In this document: one piece after another, positions 19,201-26,872 of the stretch
Layout: every line of letters begins with the position of its first letter
How positions within the stretch are numbered: the stretch's first letter is position 1
Assembly (NCBI RefSeq): GCF_005925345.1
Contig: NZ_SSHJ01000005.1
Location: 62,001-126,000 of the forward strand
Source: Pedobacter ureilyticus
GTDB lineage: Bacteria; Bacteroidota; Bacteroidia; Sphingobacteriales; Sphingobacteriaceae
Direction: 5' to 3'
DNA length: 64,000 bases
Notes under the pieces: generated by a model
The model's database searches: none
The model's input: the letters and a program-made list of their open reading frames with translations, nothing else
Told to the model about the DNA's origin: nothing
Made by a program: the position numbers and the translations under genes

Positions 19201-19705
19201 CAAAGAGAAAAGGCCTTTATACGGACAAGTACCTGTTTTATATAACCTAGGCCTGCAATATAGTGGCAAACGTTTAGGAGCTAATATTGCGCTAAACCAC
19301 ATGGGCTATAAAACATTTACTACAGGTCTAGTGCCTGAGGTAGTAGAATATGAACGACCACGCAGCCAGTTGGATGCGCAATTGAGCTATAAGTTCTTGA
19401 AAAGTAAAAAATTACAGGCTAGGTTTAATATGAGTAATATCACCAACACTGCCCATCGGTTTTATATTAATGACGTAGGCACTTATAAAATACAAGACCA
19501 ATGGAGCGATCTTGCCATTAGTGCCATACCAGCAGAGACTTGGGAAGAAATCTACGAGTGGAAATATGGTTTTAGCCAAAAGTACGAAGAGGGCTATTAC
19601 GAAACTTCTTCGGATGGCAAAACCAAGACCCGCATAGGCGATAGAGATACCTTTACCCGTAAGATCGGCGCTTCCTTCAGCATAGGGGTTTCGTATAATT
19701 TTTAA
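16220..19705 (+). CDS. TonB-dependent outer-membrane receptor with STN signalling domain
   Basis: A 1161-residue receptor. After a signal peptide (ITMFIIACLLIQVQA, cleavage near STYAQ) comes a secretin/TonB short N-terminal (STN) domain (about 33-100, with CSLNTILEEIRKQSQYDFFYD), which lets it signal to FecR. Then a carboxypeptidase-regulatory-like domain (about 133-215, GRISGKVVDERGEPLPGASV), a plug (about 220-340, with VVVTGTF and SLPDKNVGETLKRISGIST) and a beta-barrel ending in a C-terminal phenylalanine (FSIGVSYNF). The plug with VGETLKRISGI and VVVRGIAERYN is of the non-SusC type, so no SusD is expected, and none is found. Two small lipoproteins follow within one operon. Substrate unknown; carbohydrate, peptide or siderophore uptake are all possible. 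Confidence 0.93.
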   Translation: MKFYQCMRVMKITMFIIACLLIQVQASTYAQRITISKHNCSLNTILEEIRKQSQYDFFYDTSIFNNSKKVSVQFKNATVEQVLDACFMGQPYEYVIKNKLVMISAKTDPPVTNACQKPKSLTTINLQEQQPGRISGKVVDERGEPLPGASVKIVQTRQTVQSNVDGSYNFSIAAGTYIVEISYISFQTKRITDVEIKPGKLTNLSIVLNPITSQLDQVVVTGTFKQETNVGLYVRQKNEAGISNGLSAEQIASLPDKNVGETLKRISGISTNNNRQVVVRGIAERYNLAMMDGAILPSADVQVRDFEFDIIPSNLIDNVIVSKTATPDMSFGFGGGLVQVNTFAIPNENFTTFNFGGKYIKGSTGKDFLGYGRGGNDYLGFDDGIRNHFPKDLLLFDGKNYNPLNPGAAVPDGVTKVTPEMIANQNRQIGGLERMGTRLYETMPGQNYQLSLGRNYNLKNSRIGFVGSISYRNEQSIDHISQYERGVWQKIENYTFNTETGEQLNPTSANQYNFNTTWAALFNAGWSSKHHKITSRNFYSRLFSNQFSRIVGFGNDIGFTVNNNPAPAIREYDRPKFIDMLQNRINGEHSFGNFKFDWNVARNKLVNLEQDAVEAWLAPTVTMNETVYNVVPSAITNPGLGTFNRSRYRYEEMNHIAEGALGYHFQWGGQKQLAKVGFQYLERHGTMEWTALPIGAVNTINSVYPYVPVQEWGQYMDFDDPQNDLLYYPALFSQTGYEGKNTNQAWFAMLDNRLNSWIRLVWGLRGEYYKYERLRSGANDLLVDQLIKNGEGLQYVDPETGKLVSPFADPTNEEKTWRYLPSASLTLSPIKDFNIRAAYAQSVVRPALIENSRMIRFDPVVGGYRQNQGVLSTQIDHYDFRLEWYPKAGEVISAGFFYKYFDKPVELYRTPVGADLRVYLNTQNSDWAKVYGWEFDLHKSFGFVNSDWKFLDDIYLNANLTLQTSEVQGSRYEGKSMAQDKYGKNYEYRTKVLLKEKRPLYGQVPVLYNLGLQYSGKRLGANIALNHMGYKTFTTGLVPEVVEYERPRSQLDAQLSYKFLKSKKLQARFNMSNITNTAHRFYINDVGTYKIQDQWSDLAISAIPAETWEEIYEWKYGFSQKYEEGYYETSSDGKTKTRIGDRDTFTRKIGASFSIGVSYNF

Positions 19706-19721
19706 CTATTTCTTTAAGAAA

Positions 19722-20522
19722 ATGAAAACAATAAAAATATATTTTGCTATGCTAACAGGAACCATACTTTTGTTGCATGCAGCCTGTAATAAGGGCGAAA
19801 ACGACTTTCTGTACCAAGGTAATATGCTGCCTGTCACCATAAAAGGTTACAATGGCAGCTCAGAACAATTGATCGTAAAAATAGATACCTTCAAATTCAA
19901 ATATGAATTAGGAGGTAACTCAACTATTAACCTTAGTGATGCATATACTTTTCTCGGAGGTCAATCTACTGCCAACTTAACCATTACTGAGAAAAACACG
20001 GGTAAGTTGGTGTTAAAAAAAGAACTAAAGAAAGACGACGGACCCACTACCATAAACCTTCTTTATATGGACGGAAAAGTTAGTGATATGCCCGTAATAC
20101 CCGACGTTGAAAGTGGTAAGATAAAAGTCATTTACATGTTCAAGCCCACTGTTACCAACTATGCTGAACCTGTAGATATAGCAGTAGGGAAGTTCTGGTT
20201 TACACCAAAAGTCTTTGAAGAAATAACAAGGATAAAAAATGTAATTCCAAATAAGTTTAGTGAGCCAATCGTGTTATCAACTTTTGCTACAGCCGGCCAA
20301 CAATATAATGGACAAAATTCTGCGGTGCTGTTTAGGGCGGTAATTTATAAAGCAGGTACTAATCAGCCATATTCAATAGGTGTAAACTACACCTGGGATT
20401 TAAGCCTTTCGGGTCCTACCTTGCCTGCAGCAACTACGGCATCCTCTAAATTGTATATTGTTGAGGAAAATCCTTCTGGAACACAAATGAGATTTAAAAC
20501 ACCATTAACATTGACACGATGA
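19722..20522 (+). CDS. Hypothetical lipoprotein, paralogue of the next gene
   Basis: 266 residues with a lipoprotein signal (GTILLLHAAC, lipobox cysteine about residue 22). The mature part begins with a short repeat-like block, VTIKGYNGSSEQLIVKIDT, shared with the next gene (IVVNGYNGSSNALQLSIDT), followed by a beta-rich region. It begins 16 bp after the receptor stop, so it belongs to the receptor operon, and is probably a surface- or periplasm-facing lipoprotein helping the receptor (substrate capture is a guess). No named family recognised with certainty. The 4-bp overlap with the next gene (ATGA) implies coupled translation. Confidence 0.85.
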   Translation: MKTIKIYFAMLTGTILLLHAACNKGENDFLYQGNMLPVTIKGYNGSSEQLIVKIDTFKFKYELGGNSTINLSDAYTFLGGQSTANLTITEKNTGKLVLKKELKKDDGPTTINLLYMDGKVSDMPVIPDVESGKIKVIYMFKPTVTNYAEPVDIAVGKFWFTPKVFEEITRIKNVIPNKFSEPIVLSTFATAGQQYNGQNSAVLFRAVIYKAGTNQPYSIGVNYTWDLSLSGPTLPAATTASSKLYIVEENPSGTQMRFKTPLTLTR

Positions 20523-21313
20523 AACATTATATAAAAAGCATAGCCTTAATTATACTTGTTGCCGGTTTATTTACTGCCTGTAAAAAAGAAGAATTAAACG
20601 CCGAGAAAGCCATGCAAATCGTTGTAAACGGTTACAATGGTAGCTCCAACGCTTTGCAGCTGAGCATTGATACCACCGTGTACGACGTAAACACTAACTA
20701 CGGAAGCTACATTATGAGAGCTGATGCCGTGATCAGTCAAAATGTAGTCTATACATACCGTTCGGAGAAGAAGCGTATGCTTACCCTTACAGACACGGTG
20801 ACCAAGCAAATAGTGTTCAGCCGGGAATTGCCAGCTGATAGTCCAAAAGGTCTTTTTAACTATATTTTTTTGAACGGAAAAGAGCTAGAGATAAATGCTC
20901 CCGCTGCAGACCCTACCACTAACAAATTAGGTTTTTATGTTCATTATCCAACCAGCAACGAGCCTTTTGATATTTTTTTGTATAGAGTAGATAACACAAC
21001 TGGTACAGAATATCGAACTTATATTGCCCAAAATGTTAAACCAGGCACATGGACGTACGTAAACTATGATGTACCCGCCAATTTTAATAACAGCCGAATC
21101 ATAGGAAACTCTGGAGCGACAGTTTGTTTTACCAAGGCCGGCAGCACCAATCTGTGGGCTTTTGATAATGATCAGAGCAAAAGCTCGATATTGGCCAGTA
21201 GCCTGTTATTGCCAGTTGAAAACGAGAAGGGTCTCGTACAACCTTATTTTTATACTCCAAGTCTTGTTAGCCAGGGTTTGTCAAGGTTGTTTTTTTACCC
21301 CGAACGGCAATAA
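20519..21313 (+). CDS. Hypothetical lipoprotein, tandem paralogue
   Basis: 264 residues, lipoprotein signal LIILVAGLFTAC with cysteine at about residue 21. The GYNGSSNALQLSIDT block and the order of strands afterwards (a mid-protein NYIFLNGKELEI against NLLYMDGKVSDM in the previous gene) mark it as a diverged tandem duplicate. Likely exported with, and working with, the TonB receptor. Its extreme C-terminus, LFFYPERQ, follows a run of seven T; a slip there would replace only the last few residues, so the real end could differ slightly. Confidence 0.82.
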   Translation: MKHYIKSIALIILVAGLFTACKKEELNAEKAMQIVVNGYNGSSNALQLSIDTTVYDVNTNYGSYIMRADAVISQNVVYTYRSEKKRMLTLTDTVTKQIVFSRELPADSPKGLFNYIFLNGKELEINAPAADPTTNKLGFYVHYPTSNEPFDIFLYRVDNTTGTEYRTYIAQNVKPGTWTYVNYDVPANFNNSRIIGNSGATVCFTKAGSTNLWAFDNDQSKSSILASSLLLPVENEKGLVQPYFYTPSLVSQGLSRLFFYPERQ

Positions 21314-21374
21314 TGAGTTTCGGCCCTCATATCTCAAACCCTAAAAAACTTTTCTATGTACATGTAATTATGCT

Positions 21375-21653
21375 ATGAAAGCAATCAGCAATCGAGAACA
21401 CAAGTTACTACTAACTGCGCTAAGGCAATTAGAAGAGTTGCAGAAATCAGGGGAGGCAACTTTTCCTGCCGATGGCTTTGTGCAACATATCCAATCGCTA
21501 AATGAAAGTTTCACGCATTATGAATTCTTAATTATGCAGCTGGCGGATTGCATTTTGGCCTACCAAACGATCTATAAAGAAATCCGGACGAATGTAGTGG
21601 TACCTAGGTTGCGGCAGGTTAAGAAAAAGCCAATGTCTTTCAACAAGACATAG
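21375..21653 (+). CDS. Small hypothetical protein
   Basis: 92 residues, mostly helical and hydrophilic (MKAISNREHKLLLTALRQLE start), no signal peptide or known motif. It follows the lipoprotein gene by 60 bp on the same strand and could be the operon's last gene. The coding call rests on plausible composition only; no family recognised. Confidence 0.4.
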   Translation: MKAISNREHKLLLTALRQLEELQKSGEATFPADGFVQHIQSLNESFTHYEFLIMQLADCILAYQTIYKEIRTNVVVPRLRQVKKKPMSFNKT

Positions 21654-21777
21654 AGCGATAACGATTGGTTTTGAAGTAATATAAGAGTATCGCAACAAAA
21701 GTCATTCCCCAAAAATAAAAATGTATCGGCTTGGCAATGGAGGTTTATGATAGCCGAAAAATATTTCTTCGCGATCA

Positions 21778-21808
21778 GCAGTCCGAGGGTTTTCAAGCAT
21801 CGGACTGC
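21778..21808. repeat. Perfect 9-bp-stem hairpin
   Basis: GCAGTCCGA (21778-21786) and TCGGACTGC (21800-21808) are perfect complements with a 13-base loop. There is no T tract, so it is more likely a repeat element than a terminator. It lies in the 21654-22391 gap, which otherwise holds only the IS3 fragment and an ORF remnant. Confidence 0.55.
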
Positions 21809-22016
21809 TATTTGTAAAAGGATTACCGAAGGTAAACAGAAAATCTGATAAGTTGAGGAGTAGATGCCGACCGAGCCTATGCATGGAGCAGGACAAGAAA
21901 AGGAGGCTGGCTTATAGCGCGAACCCCTATTTAGCTGCTAATGCAAGTGTTACACGGCTGAAAAAGAGGGGTTACACCCCAATGTTGGATATTTACATGA
22001 AACTCAATTCATCATT

Positions 22017-22172
22017 TTACGAACCGCCGTTGAACTCCAGCTTGTTACTCCACTTGCTCAGCATGGAAGGATCGATATCCAACTCGGTAGCGGCATCTTT
22101 CACCGAACCTTTACCTTGGGATAGCGCTACGGCCGTCTTTTTGAATTCATCATCAAATACTCTGTAGCCCAT
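22017..22172 (-). mobile_element. IS3-family orfA fragment (helix-turn-helix part)
   Basis: A 51-residue minus-strand frame starts MGYRVFDDEFKKTAVALSQG and continues KGSVKDAATELDIDPSMLSK, the N-terminal helix-turn-helix of IS3-family OrfA (HTH_Tnp_1). It stops at FNGGS, well short of the usual 90-100 residues, and no orfB or terminal repeats follow. Its sequence differs from the orfA start at 14049, so it derives from a different IS3 element. The remnant is inert as seen. Confidence 0.65.
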
Positions 22173-22208
22173 ATTGGTCAAATTTAAAATTACTAATTTA
22201 AATCTGCT

Positions 22209-22352
22209 CTATAAACGTCTCCACTCAAAGGTAGCAACTCCAGTTGGCATCATTTCGAAGATATCCTCGAAATCATCATAAATATCTTGTCCGCTGTTTT
22301 TGCAAGCTTCCTTTGTGCTTTCCTCTCGCAACCCACAACTGCTAACCCGCAA
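22209..22352 (-). pseudogene. Start-less ORF remnant after alkB
   Basis: An open frame without an ATG near its head ends with GQDIYDDFEDIFEMMPTG and a tryptophan-containing tail. Composition looks protein-like, but there is no start and no family recognised. It may be the end of a decayed gene cut by the neighbouring IS3 fragment. Confidence 0.25.
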
Positions 22353-22391
22353 CTATCCTAGCTAAAGCCCCCTGGTTTGTCACTTTCAGAT

Positions 22392-23003
22392 TTAAATCAC
22401 CACCCTAAACGTAAGGTTCAATCTGGGGCCCATGGGCCGGGTAGATTTGGCAATTCTATGTTCCCAATCCTGTTGTAGGCTGCCCTTCATGATCAAAAGC
22501 GAGCCATGTTCCAGTTTAACACTGTATTTCTGGCGGTGGTCTACCTTGTTGCGGATGTCAAAGGCACGCACCTGTCCAAAACTCACAGAAGCAATGGTAG
22601 GATGGGTGCCTAAAGCACGTTCATTATCGCTGTGCCAGGCCACCGAATCGTTGCCATCACGGTAATAGTTGAGCAGTACACTATTGAAACACACGCCTGC
22701 AATAGGCTCTACCAGTGCCTTCAAGCGCAGCAGCTCCGGTGTCCATAGGCTGGGTGCCGACCTGCGTAGGTTGGTGTAATCGTAGGTTTCGGCATCGGCA
22801 TACCAGGCCGAGAGTCTTGGTGTCAATACCTGCTTATCGTACATCTGTACAATTTTCTGCTTCCACGGCACAGTGGCCAGCAAGTGTGCCATCAGCTGTT
22901 GTCCATCTGCCTGGCCAACCAGTCTTGGCACATATTCCATCAATCCATCGGGTATGCCGCTACTTTTTCCCTGTTCGGGAAAGAATGCCAATTGTTCCAT
23001 CAT
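22392..23003 (-). CDS. alkB: AlkB-type 2-oxoglutarate/Fe(II)-dependent dioxygenase
   Basis: 203 residues. Iron ligands are visible as H124 and D126 in WHSDNE and H182 in the WEHRI segment, and the 2-oxoglutarate-binding arginines follow in PRLNLTFR (R194, R200). NYYRDGNDSVAWHSD and the SFGQVRAFDIR strand are characteristic of AlkB-family DNA/RNA demethylases of the ALKBH2/3-like type. The enzyme would remove 1-methyladenine and 3-methylcytosine lesions by oxidation. It starts 6 bp after the stop of the dnaE2 gene, so the two are co-transcribed as a DNA-damage cassette. Confidence 0.92.
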   Translation of the reverse strand: MMEQLAFFPEQGKSSGIPDGLMEYVPRLVGQADGQQLMAHLLATVPWKQKIVQMYDKQVLTPRLSAWYADAETYDYTNLRRSAPSLWTPELLRLKALVEPIAGVCFNSVLLNYYRDGNDSVAWHSDNERALGTHPTIASVSFGQVRAFDIRNKVDHRQKYSVKLEHGSLLIMKGSLQQDWEHRIAKSTRPMGPRLNLTFRVVI

Positions 23004-23009
23004 CTTTTT

Positions 23010-26000
23010 TTACCTAAAATTTCTTCCCCCATGAAAAGCCTCATTATCCTCACGCTGCCGTATTTGGCTGCGTTTATTTTCGGCAGCATAGGGTGTTGCT
23101 TCCCTGTTGTCAAGTTCCTTTAGCAGCCCAGAAAAATCAAAGCACTTCTTCACGATCACGTGTATCACTTGGCCCTCCCGCTGTAGCGTGCCCTCTACCA
23201 TTAAAAGCTTGGCATGTAGAATTGGCCTGCGGTAGGTGTCAAAAAGCTTTTCGAAGACCACCAGGTTAGCAAAGCCTGTTTCGTCCTCAATGGTAATGAA
23301 ACATACGCCGCCCGCCGTTCCGGGGCGCTGCCTTACCAGCACAAGCCCCGCTACCTTAACCCATCTGCCATTGGCCGTTTCGGCAATCTCCTTTGCCGAT
23401 TTTACCTGGAACTGCCTTAGCTTTTCACGTACAAAGCTTACGGGGTGCGCCTTAAGCGATAGGGCAGTGGTGGCGTAATCCTGTACCACGTGTTCGCCCA
23501 TCCCCATCAATGGCAATGAGATCTGTATTTCCTTTTCACTGTTAGCAGGCTGCCCCTTAAACATGCCGATGGGCCTATCCCTTAAAGCCGATATCTCCCA
23601 CAGTGCCCGCCTGCGGTCTAGCCCCATCGAGCGAAAGGCGTCGGCATCGGCCAGCTGTTCCATGGCCGAAATCGGTACCCCTGCATCCAATAGCTCATGC
23701 ACCTTTCGGAATGCTTGGCTGCGTTTGGCTACCAATACCTCCATATCGGCTGCCCGCATGCCACCAATCTGCCTAAAGCCCAGGCGCAGGGCCTTGTACC
23801 TGCCCACCTGTTCCTCTAGGGTGTTGTCCCAAAAGGAGAAGTTAACATCAATCTCCCTTACGTTTACCCCATGGTTGCGGGCGTCTATTACCAGTTGTGC
23901 GGGCTGGTAAAAGCCCATGGGCATGGAGTTGAGGATGGCGCAGGCAAATACATCGGGATAGTAGCACTTCATCCAGCAGGATACGTAGACCAAAAGCGCA
24001 AAACTCGCTGCATGACTTTCGGGAAAGCCGTAGGAGCCAAAACCCTCCAGCTGTTTAAATACACGGCGGGCAAAATCCTCGCTATAGCCTTTGGCTGTCA
24101 TGCCCGCCACCAGCTTGTGCTCAAACTTGGTCACCATGCCATGCATCTTAAAGGTAGCCATGGCCCGCCTCAGTTCATCGGCTTCGGTTGGGCTAAAGCC
24201 GGCCGCTACAATGGCAATTTTCATTGCCTGCTCCTGAAATAGCGGTACGCCAAGGGTCTTGCCCAATATCGCTTCCAGTTCCTTAGATGGATACTCCACT
24301 GGCTCTTGGCCGTTGCGCCTGCGCAGGTAGGGGTGTACCATATCGCCCTGTATGGGGCCGGGCCTAACAATGGCCACCTCTATCACCAGGTCATAGAAAC
24401 ACTTGGGGCGTAAACGGGGCAACATCTGCTGCTGTGCACGGCTTTCGATCTGGAATACGCCAATGGTATCGGCCACGCTGATCATTTCGTACACCTTGGG
24501 GTCATCCTCACGGTTAATAGAGGCCAGGCTCAGGTCAAGCCCGTAATGCTGCTTGGCCAGGTCAAAGCCCTTACGGATACAGGTAAGCATGCCCAGGGCC
24601 AGTACATCAATCTTCAGGAAACCCAGGGCATCGATATCGTCCTTGTTCCATTCTATATTGGTACGCTTGTCCATCCGGGCATGGAAAATAGGGCAGAGGT
24701 CGGTCAGTTTCCCTTGGGTAATCACAAAACCACCAGTATGTTGGCCCAGCTGCCGCGGAAATCCCATCATCTGGCTGGTGAGTTCCAGCACCTTTCGCAA
24801 CAAGGGGTCATTCGGATCAAGCCCCTGTTCACTTACCCTTTTGCCCTCAAACCACTCATCGGTAAACTCCCAGATGGAAGAAGATAAACTGTTAATGGTA
24901 TCTACTGCAAGTCCCATGGCCCTGCCCACGTCACGCAGGGCGCCCTTTTGGTGCAGCTGGGTCACGGTAGCCACTATGGCCGCCCGGTCTCGCCCATATT
25001 TGTCGTAGATATACTGGATCACCTCTTCGCGGCGCTCATGCTCAAAATCTACATCAATATCTGGCGGCTCATTGCGTGCCGAGGAGATGAAGCGCTCAAA
25101 GAGCAGGTCAAACTTGGTAGGGTCTACCGAGGTGATCCCTAAACAATAGCAGATGGTAGAATTGGCCGCAGAGCCACGCCCCTGGCAAAGGATATCCTTC
25201 GATCTGGCAAAGCGAACGATATCGTAGACCGTAAGAAAATAGGAGGCATAGTCCATCTCACGCACAAAGGTCATCTCATGGTTAATGTTGTCTACCACCT
25301 GCTGCGGCAAGGGCAGGCCAAACAGCTCTTGGGCACCCTGCCAGGCCAGCATCTCCAGTTCTTCCATGGGCGAGCGGCTACCCGATAAAATCTCCTCGGG
25401 GTACACATATTCCAGGCTATCCAACGTAAACTGGCAGCGCTCGGCAATCTCCAAAGCCCTTTCAATGGCCTCTGGACTGTTGCGGAACAGGCGCTGCATC
25501 TCTGTAACGGGTTTCAGGTGCCGCTCGGCATTGGCCAATAGCCTAAAGCCCGCCGTTTGCACGGTGCATTTCTCGCGTACGCAGGTCAATATATCCTGCA
25601 ATTGCCTACGGTGCGGTAAATGGTAGTACACATCATTGGTGGCCACCAAGGGGATGCCCAAGGCTGTGCCCAGCTGCTCTAACCTAAAATGCCGCTTTTG
25701 GTCCTGCCCCTGGTAATAGCGGCTTACCGCCAGATAGAGCGAGCCGCCTAAATGTGCTTTATAGTCAGTTAGATCGGTAGCAAAACCAGCAGGCAAATCA
25801 AAGTTCTCGTCTAGGACATCGGGGGCAATGGCAATGAAAATTATTCCCAATGCATGTGCAAATACATCTTTTCTATAAAGGAAACATTGGCCTTTCTCTG
25901 CCCTTAAATTGCCCAAGCTCAGCAAAGCCGAAAGCCTGCCATAGGCCGCCTTATCGGTAGGGTAGGCCAATAGCGGTGGCCCATCTAAAAGTTCTAGCCT

Positions 26001-26195
26001 ACAGGCGGGAATAAAGCCAATGTCTAGCTTCTTGGCGGCCACGTGGCCCCTCACCACGCCAGCTAAGGTATTCACATCGGTAATGGCCAGCTGGGTATAA
26101 CCAAGTTCTGCTGCCCGCGCTACCAGTTCTTCGGGATGCGAAGCGCCCCTTAAAAAACTGAAATTACTCGTTACCTGTAGTTCGCAATAGCTCAT
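23010..26195 (-). CDS. dnaE2: Error-prone DNA polymerase III alpha subunit DnaE2 (ImuC)
   Basis: 1061 residues, the usual DnaE2 length. The PHP domain opens the protein (CELQVTSNFSFLRGASHPEE) with H/D residues partly changed as in DnaE2, followed by the polymerase core with catalytic PDIDVDFEHERR (about 375-388), finger and thumb regions (VRPGPIQGDMVHPYLRRR, GQHTGGFVIT), helix-hairpin-helix, and the C-terminal OB fold (WVKVAGLVLVRQRPGTAGGV). It lacks the C-terminal beta-clamp and tau-binding tail of DnaE1. It carries out damage-tolerant synthesis in the SOS-induced ImuABC mutasome. The usual imuA and imuB genes are not adjacent: the upstream 230 bp is non-coding and the next gene is unrelated. 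No clear LexA box was found by eye. Confidence 0.95.
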   Translation of the reverse strand: MSYCELQVTSNFSFLRGASHPEELVARAAELGYTQLAITDVNTLAGVVRGHVAAKKLDIGFIPACRLELLDGPPLLAYPTDKAAYGRLSALLSLGNLRAEKGQCFLYRKDVFAHALGIIFIAIAPDVLDENFDLPAGFATDLTDYKAHLGGSLYLAVSRYYQGQDQKRHFRLEQLGTALGIPLVATNDVYYHLPHRRQLQDILTCVREKCTVQTAGFRLLANAERHLKPVTEMQRLFRNSPEAIERALEIAERCQFTLDSLEYVYPEEILSGSRSPMEELEMLAWQGAQELFGLPLPQQVVDNINHEMTFVREMDYASYFLTVYDIVRFARSKDILCQGRGSAANSTICYCLGITSVDPTKFDLLFERFISSARNEPPDIDVDFEHERREEVIQYIYDKYGRDRAAIVATVTQLHQKGALRDVGRAMGLAVDTINSLSSSIWEFTDEWFEGKRVSEQGLDPNDPLLRKVLELTSQMMGFPRQLGQHTGGFVITQGKLTDLCPIFHARMDKRTNIEWNKDDIDALGFLKIDVLALGMLTCIRKGFDLAKQHYGLDLSLASINREDDPKVYEMISVADTIGVFQIESRAQQQMLPRLRPKCFYDLVIEVAIVRPGPIQGDMVHPYLRRRNGQEPVEYPSKELEAILGKTLGVPLFQEQAMKIAIVAAGFSPTEADELRRAMATFKMHGMVTKFEHKLVAGMTAKGYSEDFARRVFKQLEGFGSYGFPESHAASFALLVYVSCWMKCYYPDVFACAILNSMPMGFYQPAQLVIDARNHGVNVREIDVNFSFWDNTLEEQVGRYKALRLGFRQIGGMRAADMEVLVAKRSQAFRKVHELLDAGVPISAMEQLADADAFRSMGLDRRRALWEISALRDRPIGMFKGQPANSEKEIQISLPLMGMGEHVVQDYATTALSLKAHPVSFVREKLRQFQVKSAKEIAETANGRWVKVAGLVLVRQRPGTAGGVCFITIEDETGFANLVVFEKLFDTYRRPILHAKLLMVEGTLQREGQVIHVIVKKCFDFSGLLKELDNREATPYAAENKRSQIRQREDNEAFHGGRNFR

Positions 26196-26425
26196 CTTTC
26201 CTCTTGTTAATGGGTTTTAAATCAGTAACCTAAGGTTTTAAACATTAGGCCGGTGTGATTTCAAGAGCGATGACGCTACAAAGTTATTGCTAAAAATATT
26301 AGCATTTATTAACAAAATTGCGCTACTTGTTCACATCATTGTTGGGGCAACTATTGTGCTAAGCTGGTATCACAATTTGTGACACTACGAATGAGTAGAA
26401 CATAATATTCATCTATATTTGTTTT

Positions 26426-26776
26426 ATGAAACTATTTATGTTAAACATTGCCTTTATTCTAGGCATCGCTTGTGCATCAGCCCAAACCAAAGTCACCATT
26501 AAAGAGGTGGTAAACTATGTTGGCAAAGAAGTAACCTTGTGCGATTCGGTTTATAGCGCCAGAGCTTTGGATAATCTCAGCCTTTTAAATTTAGGCGCTA
26601 AATTTCCTAAAGAGATAATTACCCTTGTGGTATTTAAGGCAGACAGGGCCAAGTTTGAAAAAGAGCCTGTAGAACTGTTCGAAAACAAACGCATCTGCGT
26701 TACGGGTATGGTTACCCTATATAAAGAAAAGCTACAAATTGTAGTGAATGATCCTAAGCAGTTGAAGTTGAATTAG
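26426..26776 (+). CDS. Small exported OB-fold-like protein
   Basis: 116 residues with a signal peptide (MKLFMLNIAFILGIACASAQ) and a single domain of about 95 residues. The strand pattern, with EVVNYVGKEVTLCDSVYSA at the start and RICVTGMVTLYKEKLQIVVN at the end, fits the OB-fold 'nucleic acid-binding' type proteins found as exported domains in Bacteroidota. Location would be the periplasm. Specific ligand or partner unknown. A Bacteroidota-type -7 box TATATTTG lies at 26414-26421, very close to the start; the second ATG at 26438 would give a slightly longer leader and still leave a signal peptide. Confidence 0.75.
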   Translation: MKLFMLNIAFILGIACASAQTKVTIKEVVNYVGKEVTLCDSVYSARALDNLSLLNLGAKFPKEIITLVVFKADRAKFEKEPVELFENKRICVTGMVTLYKEKLQIVVNDPKQLKLN

Positions 26777-26872
26777 ATTTTGGTATGTACTTAAACCGTA
26801 TCGGCTATTAACAATAGGCGGTTTAGGTTTCCTTTTTCCGAATCTTATGGAAATTAGTTACTTTAGCTTTAC

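Noticed and set aside
20519..21344. Frameshift at the end of the second lipoprotein gene (run of seven T)
   Set aside because: The in-frame end is plausible and only the last few residues would change; noted but not called.
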